Counted from the first letter of the stretch, positions 13,166 to 25,629 are shown. The stretch is DNA of 64,000 bases from Thuidium tamariscinum (GCA_947034885.2 OX344749.2:18863501-18927500), one strand, 5' to 3'. Numbers and translations are program-made. The notes: a model not told the origin generated them from the letters alone.

Positions 13166-16100
13166 TTGCTATCGTCTTTTGTTGGTAACAAATTGAGTAA
13201 TGCCATATTCTTGGAACCTGGAGTTAGCTTCTTGTACACAAATGTTCCTCTTTTGCTTGGTCGGTGATGTTCTGTATTGTCAAGGTTATTTCAAGCGCGA
13301 CTTTCTAAGTGATATTTCGTGGAATGTTGCAAGGAAGAGTGAAGGCAACATCTGCACTATGGCAAGGAGTCTTGGGAGTCGTATCAGATTCTGAAAAGCT
13401 GTTTGAATTCAAAAAATGATAAATTACCGTAAGATTTACGTTTGCAAGGCAGAATCACACACAACCAACTGCTACAGAACTAATTGTAGTTCCATTTCGT
13501 TTTATGTTTGGGGTTTCGTACGCCGTCCTTGTATGTCTTCATCCGTCCTCCGTCACCTATTCTTTCTTCGACCTTCGGCTCGTTACACTGATTCATCCTA
13601 ATAGTGCCACAACTACCGTATTTGTTTATTTGGTAGAGTCGGTGCAAAACCGTAATATTGTGTTCGGGGATAACTGCCGGTTACTGTAGTTCTTTGACAG
13701 CCGGTCCCATTTGGAAAATAAATGGAGTGGGAAATGGAGGATTAAAATTTGACAAAAAATTGGAAGGATCAGGCAATTAACTGGTGTGCAGAAATGAAAG
13801 GTGAATATGTACATGTCACCTTCATGAAATTGTTCAATTTTAGTTGTTTGCCACTTCAATTTGAAGGCTAATATTTGGGTTACTAGAAGCAGATATGTTC
13901 TTCGCTAAGGTGGTGTAGTTTTAGTTTTGTTTGTGGTAGCTAGGTTGTGCTTTGCTATCCATGTTTGCTCAATGTAATGAAATTTGGAGTTCAAATTCAA
14001 AATTGGCATAACTTTTAAAAGAGAAGGATTGTAGCCTTTGCAAATTTGAAATTGGATGTGGTTGGTGAGAATTTGATACTAGAAATTAATTGGGAGATTT
14101 GGTTAAGGAGAAGATACATTTGGTGCCTTTGGAAAAAATATCAAATCCTTCTACAAAGAAGATGCAAATTATCAAGGTAGTTCTAAAAATTTCTCAAGCC
14201 TTGGTTTGCACTATTTTAAAGTAATGTTACTTTGGTACATTATTGTCACTTACTATTAGAATAAATTGAGGTATTTAGATTGTAATACTACTAGATCAAT
14301 TCATCTTAAAAGTAAAGGTGAAAATTTTGTATCACATACAAAGCAAAGTTTCATTTTAAGAAGACATCTTTAATTAGTTTAGAAGGGTCTCATTTAACAA
14401 GAAAGCCAAGGTATATAGAAAAGCATCAATTCCTTAGAAGGATGAAGTGGCCTATCTTCCCTAATTCAAAAAAAGGATGATTCCTTTTTTCAACCTATAT
14501 TTCATAGCCTTACAATAGTTTGTTGAAGACTAAGGTAGGAGTTTCATACACCAATCAAGTTCAAAAAGTATTCTCTAACATGGAAGTACATATTTCTTTC
14601 ATTAATGTATTACAAATGAACATATCAAGGAATGGACACTCTTTGTGTCATATATGATTCCAACTTCAAAATCCATAGCTAATTTAATGAAGGTGCCACA
14701 AATATAGAATGACTTATTTTTTAAGGAAAATTTATTAAAAATACTTAAAGAAGTCCAACTCTCTATGATTACAAATCAATTAATCAATGGTCAGTATAGA
14801 GCCCATTTCAAGCAATTTGAAAGGCAAAAATTTTAATGTACATTGGCAAATTGTGTTCTTGAGACCATCTTCAATCTAAGCTTCTAAATTTGGCCTTTGA
14901 AATTCAAATTCATCCTACATTCAAATTCAAAAGATCCAATCACAATCTCTTCATATGTACCTAATAAATAGTTAGTATACCAACCACAAATTATCTTCAC
15001 TAGAATATTAGACAAGATTTCATCATAAGTTACAATTAAGTACAAAAAATTCACTTAACAAGTAAATCCAATAAGGGTATCATTTTTAGTTAAGTCATGA
15101 CTATTCATCCTAAGTCATCCTAATTAAATCATCCTAATTTACATGGTTTGTTTTACCTCCTACCACCCTACTTGAATAAAGAGCTTGTCCTCTCATTACT
15201 TTTAATACCAAAGCAAGTAGCATTCACAATTTAATAGCCAAATATATAATAAACTACTTTGCATTCAATACTAGGTTTCTAAAATTTAATTTTAATTAAT
15301 TTTAAAAATTAAATTGTATTGTCCTATGCACATGGTGGGTGGCAATCCTATGCACATGGCATTTTTTTTGCCTATGTAGCAATCTATGTGTTGCATTTTT
15401 AATAAAAATAATTTGACAATGTTTCAAAATAAAATCAATACAATTGTATTGATTATTCTTTGAATCAAGATGTCCTAACCAATAAATAAAATCAACATAT
15501 ATCAATTCATTTTTATGTTGGTTTCAATAGTGCAAAGTGTGTGGCTACTTCAAGCTCACTATAGAATATGCTAAATAAAAAAATTCTAATCTATTTATTG
15601 GGTGTTAGAATATTTATAGCACTAAATTGAAGATGCTTCACGAGCATATCTAATAACAGTGGGAAAGTTCATCTTCACAAAGTACATGCTCATTGTTTTC
15701 TTTCAAGAATTTTTTTTATTGTCTTGCCCAAGCAACCCCCTATTTTGCCTTCCTACCAATCACAAGGCTCCTAGTGTCCTAAAGCAAAAAAGAATTTTCA
15801 TCATTGCTATTCCAATGAACTATTTATAAAATAGTTTTGGTAATTGAAGTTGTTGACCTTGACAAAATTGCAATCTCTACCATACCAAAGAGAATATATA
15901 GGCACAACCAAGCATTTATTGCATATTTTTCATTCCAAAAATACTAGGATGGATTTCATTGACCTACTCTTGGAGTTATCACAAGTAGGAAAACCATCAA
16001 AATAGCCTAACATTTTTTCATATATCACTATGAAAATTTCATTTGTCCAATAATATAATCTTAGACAATGTTTGGGATTTTTTTTGAGTTTTACCAACTA

Positions 16101-17371
16101 TATTCCTTTAATTTTGATATTGAGCCGAATTTTTTGAAGTACTGAGTCCATATAGAAAATTAATAGATTTTGTTTTTGTTTTTTTCCTTGCTCTTTTCAA
16201 AATTGTAACTGGGTTGCCTCCTATAGAAGAGGGCTTGAAAATGGTGTGGGCTTTTTGAACTACCTAGTAGGAGGTTGTGAACTGGATACTAGATTGTTGG
16301 AAAATGGACTCTTGATTACATCAAAGCATGATAAGAGTTTTTTTTTTACTTCTTCAATGAATGGTTTAAGCTTCAAAATGGGTTCATTCCTAACTAAGTG
16401 GATAGGTGTCTACTAATTTTATTCAAAATAAGAATTGATAGTCCAACTACTTTCTTATAAATGTTAAAAAATCTAAAGTAATGATTGATTCAAGCATTCA
16501 TTTTAGATTTAGAAAAGGTCGCATTTTGAAACCATCCCAATTACTACCTCCATCCTACTAAAAAGCTCCAAATCAAGTAGAATTTTTGTCCCATTAAAAA
16601 GCTCCATTTTTTTGTTTCAACCATTTAGTAAGTATTTGTTGCATTGAACAACCTTGTGCAGGTAAGTATAATAATCTTGGAGCATTCATTTGGCCTTGCA
16701 AGCTTGGTCTTGTCTATATAAGGCACTTTGTACTAATTGCTTATGCACATAGTAGTATTGACAATGCATTTAGTGATTACTTTGGTGCTATGAAAATTTG
16801 ATCATAAAATGTGCTAGTATTTTTTTTTGGATATTTAGGTTGGGGAACATGTTTCCAAAATCCCATTGTTGCCACTACATTTTAAATCATCTAAAATGAT
16901 AGAGCTGGCGGCAATCACAAAATGTGCTCAAATACCACACTTTCCACATGAATTTTTGGTGCCTAAACAACACCACCTAAGCTAAAGATTTTGCATAGAT
17001 TTAAGGGATGGTTTATTTGTTCTTGAATGCATATATTTGTGGCACTATGATTGAAATTATAGTTAATCCTTCAAGAGGAATGTTTTTGGAGCATTTTAGT
17101 AGAACAAAGGTAGTACTTTTACATGTTGCAATGTTAGTTTTTGAACAAAGCCATACTCTTTTCCAAAGCAAGCATGTGTGGGTTTCCAAGGCCTATGAAA
17201 CACAAATAGGGACCTATGCTAGATTTCATTTGAAAATTCATAAGTAATTCATAAAAGGTCCGAAAATTATGAAACAACTTGTGTTAAATTCCTTGTTTAT
17301 TTCTCTTTCACTGAAAAATGAGAAAAAATATTAACATCCAAAAAAATACATGAAAAAGGCGGACCAGCCCT
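13166..17371. other. Intergenic DNA between the DENND6 and cytochrome b561 genes
   Basis: The first 700 bases are GC-balanced and probably hold the 3' UTR. AATAAA at 13,717-13,722 is one possible polyadenylation signal. Beyond about 13,900 the sequence is AT-rich without a recognisable gene. A short duplicated phrase (CCTATGCACATGG twice) lies at about 15,323-15,359. The 79-codon frame at 17,008-17,247 resembles nothing I know. Confidence 0.6.
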
Positions 17372-17375
17372 TTAA

Positions 17376-17616
17376 GGGTAGGGAGAACTGACCCCCTCGC
17401 TCGGCCACTTGGATAAAACGCCATAATTTTTTAATTTTCACACAAATTTTTTTTTGCAAATTTTGAATTCATATTTGCGATCAGATACCACAAATTAGCT
17501 AGGGGTTGATGAAAGTAGGGGTGATCATGGCCCAAATTAGTTTTTGTTTTGTTTTGATTGCACCTCTGGGAAAACATGGTAAGGCCGAGCGAGGGGGCCA
17601 ATCCACCCAGATCCCC
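17376..17616. mobile_element. TTAA-flanked MITE, 241 bp, upstream of the cytochrome b561 gene
   Basis: The left end reads GGGTAGGG... and reaches CCCCCTCGCTCGGCC; the right end carries the complement GGCCGAGCGAGGGGG and finishes in CCCC. The outer 15-20 bases of the arms are diverged but the inner 15 are identical. TTAA bounds both sides (17,372-17,375 and 17,617-17,620). No coding capacity. It lies about 1 kb upstream of the ATG of the next gene and immediately precedes its GC-rich leader, so it may carry promoter sequence. Confidence 0.7.
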
Positions 17617-17620
17617 TTAA

Positions 17621-18633
17621 ATGAGCCCTCTTCCCTTAATTCCACCGCCGGCTCAGTCACATTGAACTAACTGACGGCGGTTCTCCCGGAACATTTCGTT
17701 TACCTGCTCCGCCTCCGTTGGGTGGGGTCGTCGCTCCAGCCGTTTCGCACGGAGGCCGGCCACTAACTAAGTTAAATTTCGAATTTGAATCCCGCATTCG
17801 AAAGCAACGGAACCACCGAAACGGAACCACTTCCTAATTAAAGCCTAAATCGAGCCCCACAGAAGCTCTTGAAAGAAGCCTTTCAGTGAATTTCAGTGTG
17901 TGTATGAATCCCGTGCACAGGTATATCAAATTCACGACCTCCGTCACGTCCTTCATTTCATACTTTCATAGAATTTGAGTTCATTAAGTGCGCAGCTAGG
18001 TTTGGAAGGAAGTGCACGTGCATCTCGCATTCCCAGCAAAGATTCGGGTCAATTCTGGGAAAAGGTTTCCATCTTTAGACTCCTACTATTTCCATGCTGC
18101 CTACAGTGATACGGTTTGTGAGGCTCGCTAGCTGGACGCCTGCTCACTGGGTGTTGCAGTTCGAGATCGAGTTCAATTCCCTGATAGATTTCCTCCCCAC
18201 GATTTGTCACATCTGTTTTTGTGAAGCTTGCACGCTTTCAGTTGCTCAAGCTTTCAGTTGGGCTCGGACAGGATTTGCCATGTGACCGTAGAAATCTGTT
18301 TTCACGTGGAGATCTTTTGTCCCATTTTAGTGACAAGAGAATATGAGTTGGGAAGCTTGGCCTGCGCATTAGGCCAGGTGAGTGAGCATTACCAGACACT
18401 CTGAGCGCTTCGGTGCATTCGGAGTGAGATCTGTGTGCAAGTACGTACTGACTCAGATCTTAACTGGCATGTGTGTCAAAACAATTGGATCTGTTGGAAA
18501 TGCAGAGTGAAAACTGAGGAGCCTCAAAACTATGGAGACTCTTAGTTCATAGCCCGAGCGATTCAGCGAGATCGTGGGAACGAGGGTTTAAGAAGAGGTT
18601 TAGCAGCAGGGTTGAGGATTTGTAAAGGTAACT
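17621..18633 (+). promoter_or_regulatory. Promoter and 5' leader region of the DOMON/cytochrome b561 gene
   Basis: This GC-balanced block separates the MITE from the start codon. A GC-rich patch at about 17,640-17,760 includes CCGCCG/CGGCGG inverted words. Short ATG-initiated frames occur (for example 18,094-18,285) and look non-coding. The transcription start and TATA box cannot be fixed from sequence alone. Confidence 0.4.
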
Positions 18634-21600
18634 ATGTCGTCGACATGGACATGGATTCTTGTGACAGCCATCTTGACGTGCTGCTTCAACACACGAGGAG
18701 CTGTGGCAACCTACGTTTGCGGCAAAGGGGTCACGACGAAGATCTACACTGAGTGCAAGCTCCTGCCGGCTTTGGATGCCTCTCTCGCTTGGACTCTCGA
18801 CACGGCCACGAACTCCATCGACTTTGCGTTCACAGGTACTGTTTTCAGATCCCTGCCTGGACTTATTACCCTAGATCGATCTGCGTGCACCTCTTCTTCT
18901 CCATTGCATCATGCGCATTGCGCAAAAAACGGCATTTCATCACCCTCTGAAACATCGTACTAGATTTTCTTTTTGTTCTTTTCGAGGAATCACTTCACAA
19001 TGACGCAGAATTTCCTGGAATATCAGAATCGTCCCTTTGAGATATGGAAGTTCTCCCTATGGTTACTGTTATCCCAGGGAGCCCTTTCCATGATACATAG
19101 GGGAGCAAGGGACAGATAGTGCAACTGCAGAGTAGTCACAGGAAGAGTCTTCATCTAACTTATGCTGTTCCTGAAAGTCTAATTTGACTGAAAACCCTGT
19201 TTGTATCTCTGCCTACATTAACACAACGCTATCAGACGATCTCTTCCAACTTTAGGATCGTCTCTTCAAACTGCTAACCTTGAGAATGTATCGTTGGGTA
19301 GAAACTCTTTGAAAATTAATTGTCGGCATTCAATCTCCTTGAAAATTCACTGTTGACAGTCAAATTCCTTGATAATTCGTTCTTGGCATTCAAACTGCCT
19401 TGAGAATTTTTTGTTTGCATTCAAACTGCTTGAGAATTCATCCTTAACATTCAAGCTGCTTGAGAATTCATCCATGGAATTCAAACTCCTTGAAAAAATC
19501 ATTGTTAGCATTCAAACTGCTTGAAGATTAACTCATTGTTGGCAATTCAATCCGCTTGAGACGAAACTGTTTTTTGTTTCCCCTGAATTGCAACCAAGCA
19601 GAGGACTTGCCCAGCTCGTCCGGGTGGGTAGCCTGGGGCATCAACCCCTCTGGTGCCCAAATGGTGGGCACCCAAGCGCTGGGCGCCTTTCGGAACAGCA
19701 CCGGCGTGACAGTGCGAACTTACGACGTGACTGCGGCGGTGAAGAACTTGCAGCAGAGCCTGGTGCCGAGCCCCGTGACGGTCGCCTTCTCCAACTACTC
19801 CGCCAGCGCGACGGCCGCGGGCACCGTCACGATCGCCGGCACGGTGGTGTTGCAGCCCGGGCAGTCGACGGCGCTGAATCTGGTGTGGAATCGAGGCCCC
19901 GCCGTGGTGGCCTTGACGGCCGCGCTCAGCAGCCACCCGTTGGTGAATGACAACCTCGCCAGCACGGCCGTGGTGGACATGGCCTCGGGAGTGCAAACCG
20001 GGGGCGGACAAATTCCCAACAAACGGCTGAAAGATGTGAGTCCTCTTCCGACACTCATTCATTCGCTCAAAGCTCTAAAAACTCGGGCTGCTGTGGATTT
20101 TGACGTGGTTCATGTTGTGTGTCCTGGAAAGTGTCGAAGTCGTCAAATTATGTTGGTGAACTTTGAAAGGACAAGACCTATCACCAACGTACTTCACCAA
20201 AAATTATCCAATTCATGAACCAATTGGTGCATTCTTCATTTCCGCAGTAATCTTGATAATCATCCATTGGTCACTTTTTGGCCTTAGAATCCTTCTAGGG
20301 TGAAAACAAAACACAATTGGCGTTATATGCTTCTCAATCTGAACAATGAGAGTATTGGGAACATCAAGGAATTGCTTGAATATTGAGCATTTGGTCATGA
20401 TTCCCATTGTTACACTGTCTAAGTTTTCCATCTGTGCCAAGCTCTAAAAACTAGGATTTGTTTAGATTGACGTGGTTTAGGTTGCGTGCCTTCAGAAGAA
20501 TCAAAATTGTGAAATATTGTTGGCTTAACAAAACCGACATTCATTGCTTCCCAGCCTAAGAAAACGAGAGTATTTGGAACATCAGGGCATTGTACCTGAA
20601 GTCGACTGAATATTGAGCATTTCATCGTGGTTGCTAGAATTGGTTTCTTTCTTTCTGAGTTTTGGGGGCTGGTTGTTCTTCCAGATTCACGGGATCCTCA
20701 ACGCTGTTTCGTGGGGTATTCTACTTCCAATTGGAGTAATGGCAGCTCGGTACTTGCGCCCCTTTGAGTTTGCTGATCCTGCTTGGTTCTACTTGCATGT
20801 GTTCTGCCAAATTACCGCATATGCTGGGGGTACAGCAGGCTGGGTTTTAGGCTTGAAGCTCCAGCAAGTCGCGCATCCCATCAAGTACATGCATCGGAAC
20901 CTTGGGATTGCAATCTGGGCCTTGGCCACTTTCCAGGTAAATTAAGTTACAGTATTGAGTCTTTGTACTCTCCTGCACTACCTTAACCAGAATTCTTCAT
21001 AATGATGCAATTCATTCCCAATCTGACATGACACATAAAGTAATGCTCACATCACCTTGTGAGCCTCGAAGAAATCAACTGATTTTATGACACAAATCTC
21101 AGCGTTAAAAGATAGTGCAGTCTTCACTATTTCTATTCACTTGGCTAGAGAAAATTATCCCACCACCACCATTGCTCAGTCAGACATAAACTAAGACATT
21201 TAGCATTGTTGGAAATAGGTTGTATACCTTATGCTGTCATGGATACTAATTTCACTGTTAAAAAATAGAGCAATCTTCATGACTTCTATTCTTTAACTAG
21301 AGAAAAATATCTCACTACCACCACCAGTGAGACATGCTAAAACTTTTAACATTGTTGGAAATAGGTCATATACCTTCTGCCGTCATGGACCCAAATTTCT
21401 CTGTTTTCACTGTTGAGACTTATTTCGTCTTAGTTGGTTTTCCCAACACTTGTGAACCTCTCTCTCATTTGTCTCACTGCAGATTATCGGTGCTATTCTT
21501 CTGAGGCCCAAAAAGAAACATAAGAGACGCATTTTCTGGGATGTGATGCACCACGCCATCGGTTACGCAGTTATCATCTTAGCCATCATCAATATTTTTG

Positions 21601-21773
21601 AAGGCATCCACCTCCTCCGTGAAGAGTACTGGAAACGGGTTTACATTGTTATCCTTCTCATCCTTGGTGTCGTTGCTGTGGTGCTGGAGCTCATCACCTG
21701 GTTTCACTGGATTCAAAAGAAGAGTCGGAAGAAACATCACACCCACAGTCAGCTGGTTGGGGATACACAGTGA
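18634..21773 (+). CDS. DOMON domain plus cytochrome b561 membrane protein (CYBDOM/AIR12-like)
   Basis: Plant CYBDOM proteins are secretory-pathway/plasma-membrane b-type cytochromes thought to pass electrons from cytosolic ascorbate across the membrane to an extracellular DOMON haem domain. Exons 18,634-18,835, 19,602-20,035, 20,685-20,936 and 21,483-21,773 join in phase to give about 392 residues, the usual family length. Residues 1-26 look like a signal peptide. The DOMON module spans about 30-190, with [19 protein letters not shown] and VRTYDV. The b561 core starts at about 213. Four expected haem-ligand histidines are present: H214 (HGILN), H250 (FYLHVF), H282 (MHRNLG) and H319 or H320 (MHHAIGY). 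Hydrophobic helices fill 215-385, followed by a basic His/Lys tail. Exon 2 is strikingly GC-rich for this window. Its acceptor is tandem (AAGCAG), so one extra Ala is possible. The ATG follows a long leader, and no upstream in-frame alternative is obvious. Confidence 0.93.
19262..19560 (+). repeat. Intronic minisatellite, about 30-bp unit, about 10 copies
   Basis: Intron 1 of the cytochrome b561 gene contains imperfect tandem copies of a unit like CATTCAAACTGCTTGAGAAT plus about 10 variable bases. The word ATTCAA or a variant recurs near 19,328, 19,358, 19,388, 19,419, 19,449, 19,479, 19,510 and 19,545, giving steps of 30-31 bases and a final 35. Two more diverged units precede these. The array ends about 40 bases before the exon 2 acceptor. 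Confidence 0.85.
20050..20640 (+). repeat. Diverged tandem duplication in intron 2 of the cytochrome b561 gene
   Basis: GAATATTGAGCATTT occurs at about 20,378 and 20,608. Matching text precedes each, such as GAGAGTAT followed by GGAACATCA, giving a repeat of about 230 bp. GCTCTAAAAACT and TGACGTGGTT also recur (near 20,070 and 20,440). The last copy runs to within about 50 bases of the exon 3 acceptor. Confidence 0.6.
21085..21400 (+). repeat. Tandem duplication of about 147 bp in intron 3 of the cytochrome b561 gene
   Basis: CATTGTTGGAAATAGG occurs at about 21,204 and 21,350. Each is followed by ATACCTT and CCGTCATGGA-like text and preceded by CTAGAGAAAA and CACTACCACCACCA-like text. The period is about 147 bases with a little over two copies. 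Confidence 0.75.
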
Positions 21774-22732
21774 TTGCTATTTAGGGTACATGAGAGAGAG
21801 ATTCAGTAAATTTTCTAATTGCGTACATGCTTTACCACCATAAATTGGGGGTCAAGCTTACACGAAGGAACTTACGCCTGCGTAAGTACCGAATACAGAA
21901 CTTTTTTCCCTGATGAGGGTCTCTTTTTGATCAGCAGCTTCAGTGGGCTGGGTTATCAAGGTCAGCATCGGATGCTGATTTCTACTGTTTGGGAAGGAAG
22001 TGGTTCAACATTGCCGAATAAGAGTCGTTAGGAGAACTTTTAGTTAGAATCTCTTCAAGAGAATAGCTATGCAGTTGAGCATTGGGTAGTACGCAAATTT
22101 AGCACGTAAGCAGATTTCTTGAAATCGTTACCGTGCGACTATTTTCCTACTGTAAATCAAATTGATTATCACAATTGCACAATTGCACAAATTGGAGGAA
22201 GGCATGCTATCAAAAATTCCATTGAAAGGAATTGCGATTTTGCACCGTGCTTACCAATGACGATTTTGCACTGTCTCTCTTGACTGCAACACCTGCCCCC
22301 GCAAATTAAAACTCTTGTTCCCTTCACATTTGACGAACATCTGTCACCAAGCTGGGTACAAGCTGAAAAAGCTGGGAACCCCTGCCTGCCTACAATCCTT
22401 GAAGCTTTGAAGATGTGACTGTTACTAACATGCACTTTGATGGTCTGAAAAGCGCACAAATGCTAGACCCTTCAAAGGCTTAGTCTGTGCAATTTGATCG
22501 TCAAGAGCTAGGATTGATGAAGCTCAGGTCCTCTAGCTCAGTTGGCTTCAGGCGTCACAGCGAAATGGGCGTTGCGCACTTCCTCAAAAACAGGGACATC
22601 TTAGTAACCACATCGCATCACTCCTTCAGCATCCAGGCGGACGTTCAAGGCAGGAAGATGCCAACTGTTCGAAGTACCATTATGAGCGTCTCTTAAAAGT
22701 GAGGGTTCTGTCGCTACCACTTGTAAAATGAT
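21774..22732. other. Shared 3' region of two convergent genes
   Basis: The cytochrome b561 gene (+) and the ABCI11 gene (-) end here only about 960 bases apart, so their 3' UTRs fill much or all of this block and could overlap. The composition is GC-balanced like UTRs of this window. Open frames here (for example 22,169-22,459 on -) resemble no protein. No clear terminator or polyadenylation signal can be chosen with confidence. Confidence 0.5.
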
Positions 22733-25629
22733 TCAAACAGTCGACAGAGCAGGAGGCCAGGGCTGTTCCTTCAGAATACCGCCCATTTCCATCTTCCAAG
22801 CACGGTCCACCAATGGCGTCAACTCTCTACACACAACGTCAGAGGATGAGTATGCACTTTATGTAACAAAGACAACACATAACGAACACAATAAGCTAAA
22901 TTATCACGCAAGAATAAGGATCAATCTTCTAGGAACATGAAACATCAATTTTGACAAAAGTTCAAACACTAAAAATCTTCAAATAGAGATGATGCTGCGA
23001 GGGATGTACTTGAGGTCATGGCTGACAACAATAAGGGTGCACTCTTTTTTGAGTCCCCAAAGTAACTTCACCACGTCTGCACGAGCTTTCCAATCTGACC
23101 ACAACAGCAAATAAGAGGCGTCATCAGCATATTTAGTATCACATGATTTTTGAACATTTTAGCTACATTTCTCATCCATGTACCCATTCCACTTGAATGA
23201 ATAATCAGTAACCGTCAGTATGTAGAAGGATGACAGCCCCATCACAGATTTCAAGTCAATCTTAGTCTTTTAATCAAGTTGCTTTTTCATATGTGGAAAA
23301 GCGTATAGACAAGTCTCTCTTTCTTCAGGTGCAAAGCAGCGAAGTAAAAAGTCAGTCACAGGGTTCCGGACCTAGGCCAGCGAGTGGTTCATCCAAAAGA
23401 AGCAGATCGGGCATTCGAACCTGCCACAAAGACGGAAATTGATGAAGGCGCTTGATGTACACAAAACTCACCGAACATGCGTCAGTAGACTTCTAGCCCC
23501 TTGGACTCGGTATCAGAGGTTCCAAAAACAAGTTTAAAAGGCTCATCAACGCGCAAAATTTGAAGGCTGTATGAAGCAAAATACCAGTTGCACAGCTAAT
23601 GCTAGGCGCCGTTTAAATCCTCCACTCAAAGCTCGCGGATTAGTGTCAAAGGCGATGTCAGCCATTCCAACCTATAAAACCAGAAATTGTGACTCTCATT
23701 GTGGCTAGACTATGGAAAACATCGTCACTTTCAATTATCAAGGGGACAGTACACAACAGCATTGTAGCCAAAACTGCGAAGATATAGTAGTTCAAAAGTT
23801 CCGCTCGAGATAGAACTATCAATAAGAACTATAATTCTGAAGAATATGTCTGCCTTGAACCACGTCCAATTTGAACATTTGGAGAAACTAAGAACACATC
23901 AGCCAAGAACAATGACAGCTTTGATTTTCCAAAGTACCGCAAAAACAGCCGCTTGAAGCCTCATTGCAAGCTGCTGCCTCAAAAGTATATCCTCCATTCT
24001 TCTGGGCCACCCGAAAGTGAGCTCTTCCAAGACTGTGTCGGCTATAAAGTAGCTGCCAGTAAACGCATGTCGAGATCATCTCATAAGTGTAATCAGCTGA
24101 CAAATGTCAAGTACCAAACAAACAGAAGTATTGTTGTAGTTTGATCCCAAATGTGTACTTTGAACACTAGTGATAAAAGTATCGTGTAAAAAGATCGAAA
24201 CTCTTTCAGAGGAACTGCACTCACCGTTCAGGAAACTGAAAAACGATTCCTACTTTTGAAGAAAGCGATTTGTTTGCGCTATCTCTGCCAAGGGAGATTG
24301 AGCCTTCCGTAGCTGTTGCCAAACCCGCTAAAACCTGCTGAAAAGAAGAAACTTAATCACATGTTTCATGGCTGAAATGCCTCGTCAAAGGTGAAATAAT
24401 CAATACTTGCCTGCAAAAGAGTCGTTTTCCCGCTGCCACTGCGACCGTATACTAGTCCAAGACTGTTCAAAAAAATCACCCACAATAGTAAAAGAGACTT
24501 AGTACCTGACCATCGACTAGGCTTCACTGAAATCAAGGAATCCGAAATAGTAGCAATTCAAGATCTACGTTAATGCAATAGATAAAAGCAAAACTAAACG
24601 ACTGGTTCCGTAGACCTAATCAAAGAAAGGATGCCTGAAGAAATTCTTCAGCAGATACACAAGGTATAACTGTCCCATGTTTGGCATCCTACCTTTTTTC
24701 GGAAAGAGAGAGAGAAACATCGTTTAGCAGATTAATTGCAGTACCCGGCGGTCTGTACTTAACACCTTGCACCTGCACTATCTCACGCCTCTTCAGTAAA
24801 TGAAAACCAGATTCGTAAAACTCTCGAATCCAACAGAGCAATGAACTTACTATAACATATAAGCTTCCATGAAGTAAACAAAGTTGTATGAGGGATTACA
24901 CGAAGTCGACAAAAATCTTTGGACTGGACAAGAGAGTCAATGAGACATTCTTCTCAACATAGATTTCTCTAATTGAAAAAATCCAACGGTAGACACACTT
25001 GGTTGTAGAACCAGTTTCTTAAACTGCAAGAGTAAACTAACCTCTTGAGCAAGCTGCAATATCACTACAAAAAGCTTTATGATAAAGACGGGAACAGTAG
25101 CAAAAGGAAAATTCAAACGAAACGACTCGAGGCAGCAGAGGTACTTGCGGTGCCTTCGATATGTAAAGAGGATATACCTCAATAAAGATGGCCTACATAA
25201 ATTTCAAGACTCAATAATCTCTGCCCTGAAGTTTACACTCACACAAATTAAGCTCCAACTCTAGAGAATTTCATTTAAAATTCCAGAACACAAATACATG
25301 AGGACCTATATGTTGGAATTCCAAACTCGCGCTTAGCAGTCTCCACACACCTGAAGAAACTCGTGATCGCGTTTCGAAGTCGCTACACTGCCACCATTCT
25401 CAAATCCCGAAGCCTGCGCAGCTTCAACTAAATGTGGCCTCATTCTCTTCCTCGGAATCCTAATTGATTCAACACTCCACAGTCTGATTACATTTCCACT
25501 CCACGAACTCTTCTTCGGCATTGAAACGTTGCCGGATTCCAAATGACAACGAGGGCTTGAAATGTTGTCATTCGAACGAAGTGCGAGAGAAATTCGTGAA
25601 AATTGGCATGCTGACAGAAAAGAGGCCAT
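22733..25629 (-). CDS. Plastid ABC-transporter ATPase, ABCI11/NAP14-type (nine exons)
   Basis: ABCI11 (NAP14) is a soluble nucleotide-binding protein of the plastid, related to ECF/CbiO-type ATPases and implicated in plastid metal homeostasis. Exons on the - strand: 25,629-25,351, 24,790-24,693, 24,462-24,411, 24,337-24,225, 24,052-23,938, 23,671-23,585, 23,420-23,372, 23,094-23,010 and 22,826-22,733. All join in phase to 323 residues. Residues 1 to about 90 are Ser/Arg-rich and fit a chloroplast transit peptide. YRPPGT leads the ATPase core (about 105). Walker A is GRSGSGKTT (132-140), Q-loop FQFPER (Q177), signature LSGGFKRR (234-241), Walker B LLLLDEP (254-260), D-loop AGLD (262-265) and switch His VSHDL (H290). 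All catalytic residues are present, so it looks functional. Exon 2's start is less certain because GTGCAG just downstream offers a second phase-0 acceptor. Exon 4 has a tandem CAGCAG acceptor. No membrane segment is present, as expected. Confidence 0.94.
24338..24410 (-). other. GC-AG intron in the ABCI11 gene
   Basis: Exon 3 ends TTTTGCAG and the intron begins GCAAGT rather than GTAAGT. It ends in a pyrimidine-rich TTCTTCTTTTCAG. The rest of the donor matches the consensus strongly, which is typical for the rare GC-AG introns spliced by the major spliceosome. At the acceptor, CAGCAG offers two sites three bases apart, adding or removing one Gln directly after the Walker A exon. Confidence 0.85.

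Noticed and set aside
19547..20062. 171-codon frame on - opposite exon 2 of the cytochrome b561 gene
   Set aside because: Shadow of the GC-rich DOMON exon; its His/Arg/Gly-rich text resembles no protein and the + frame is clearly the real one.
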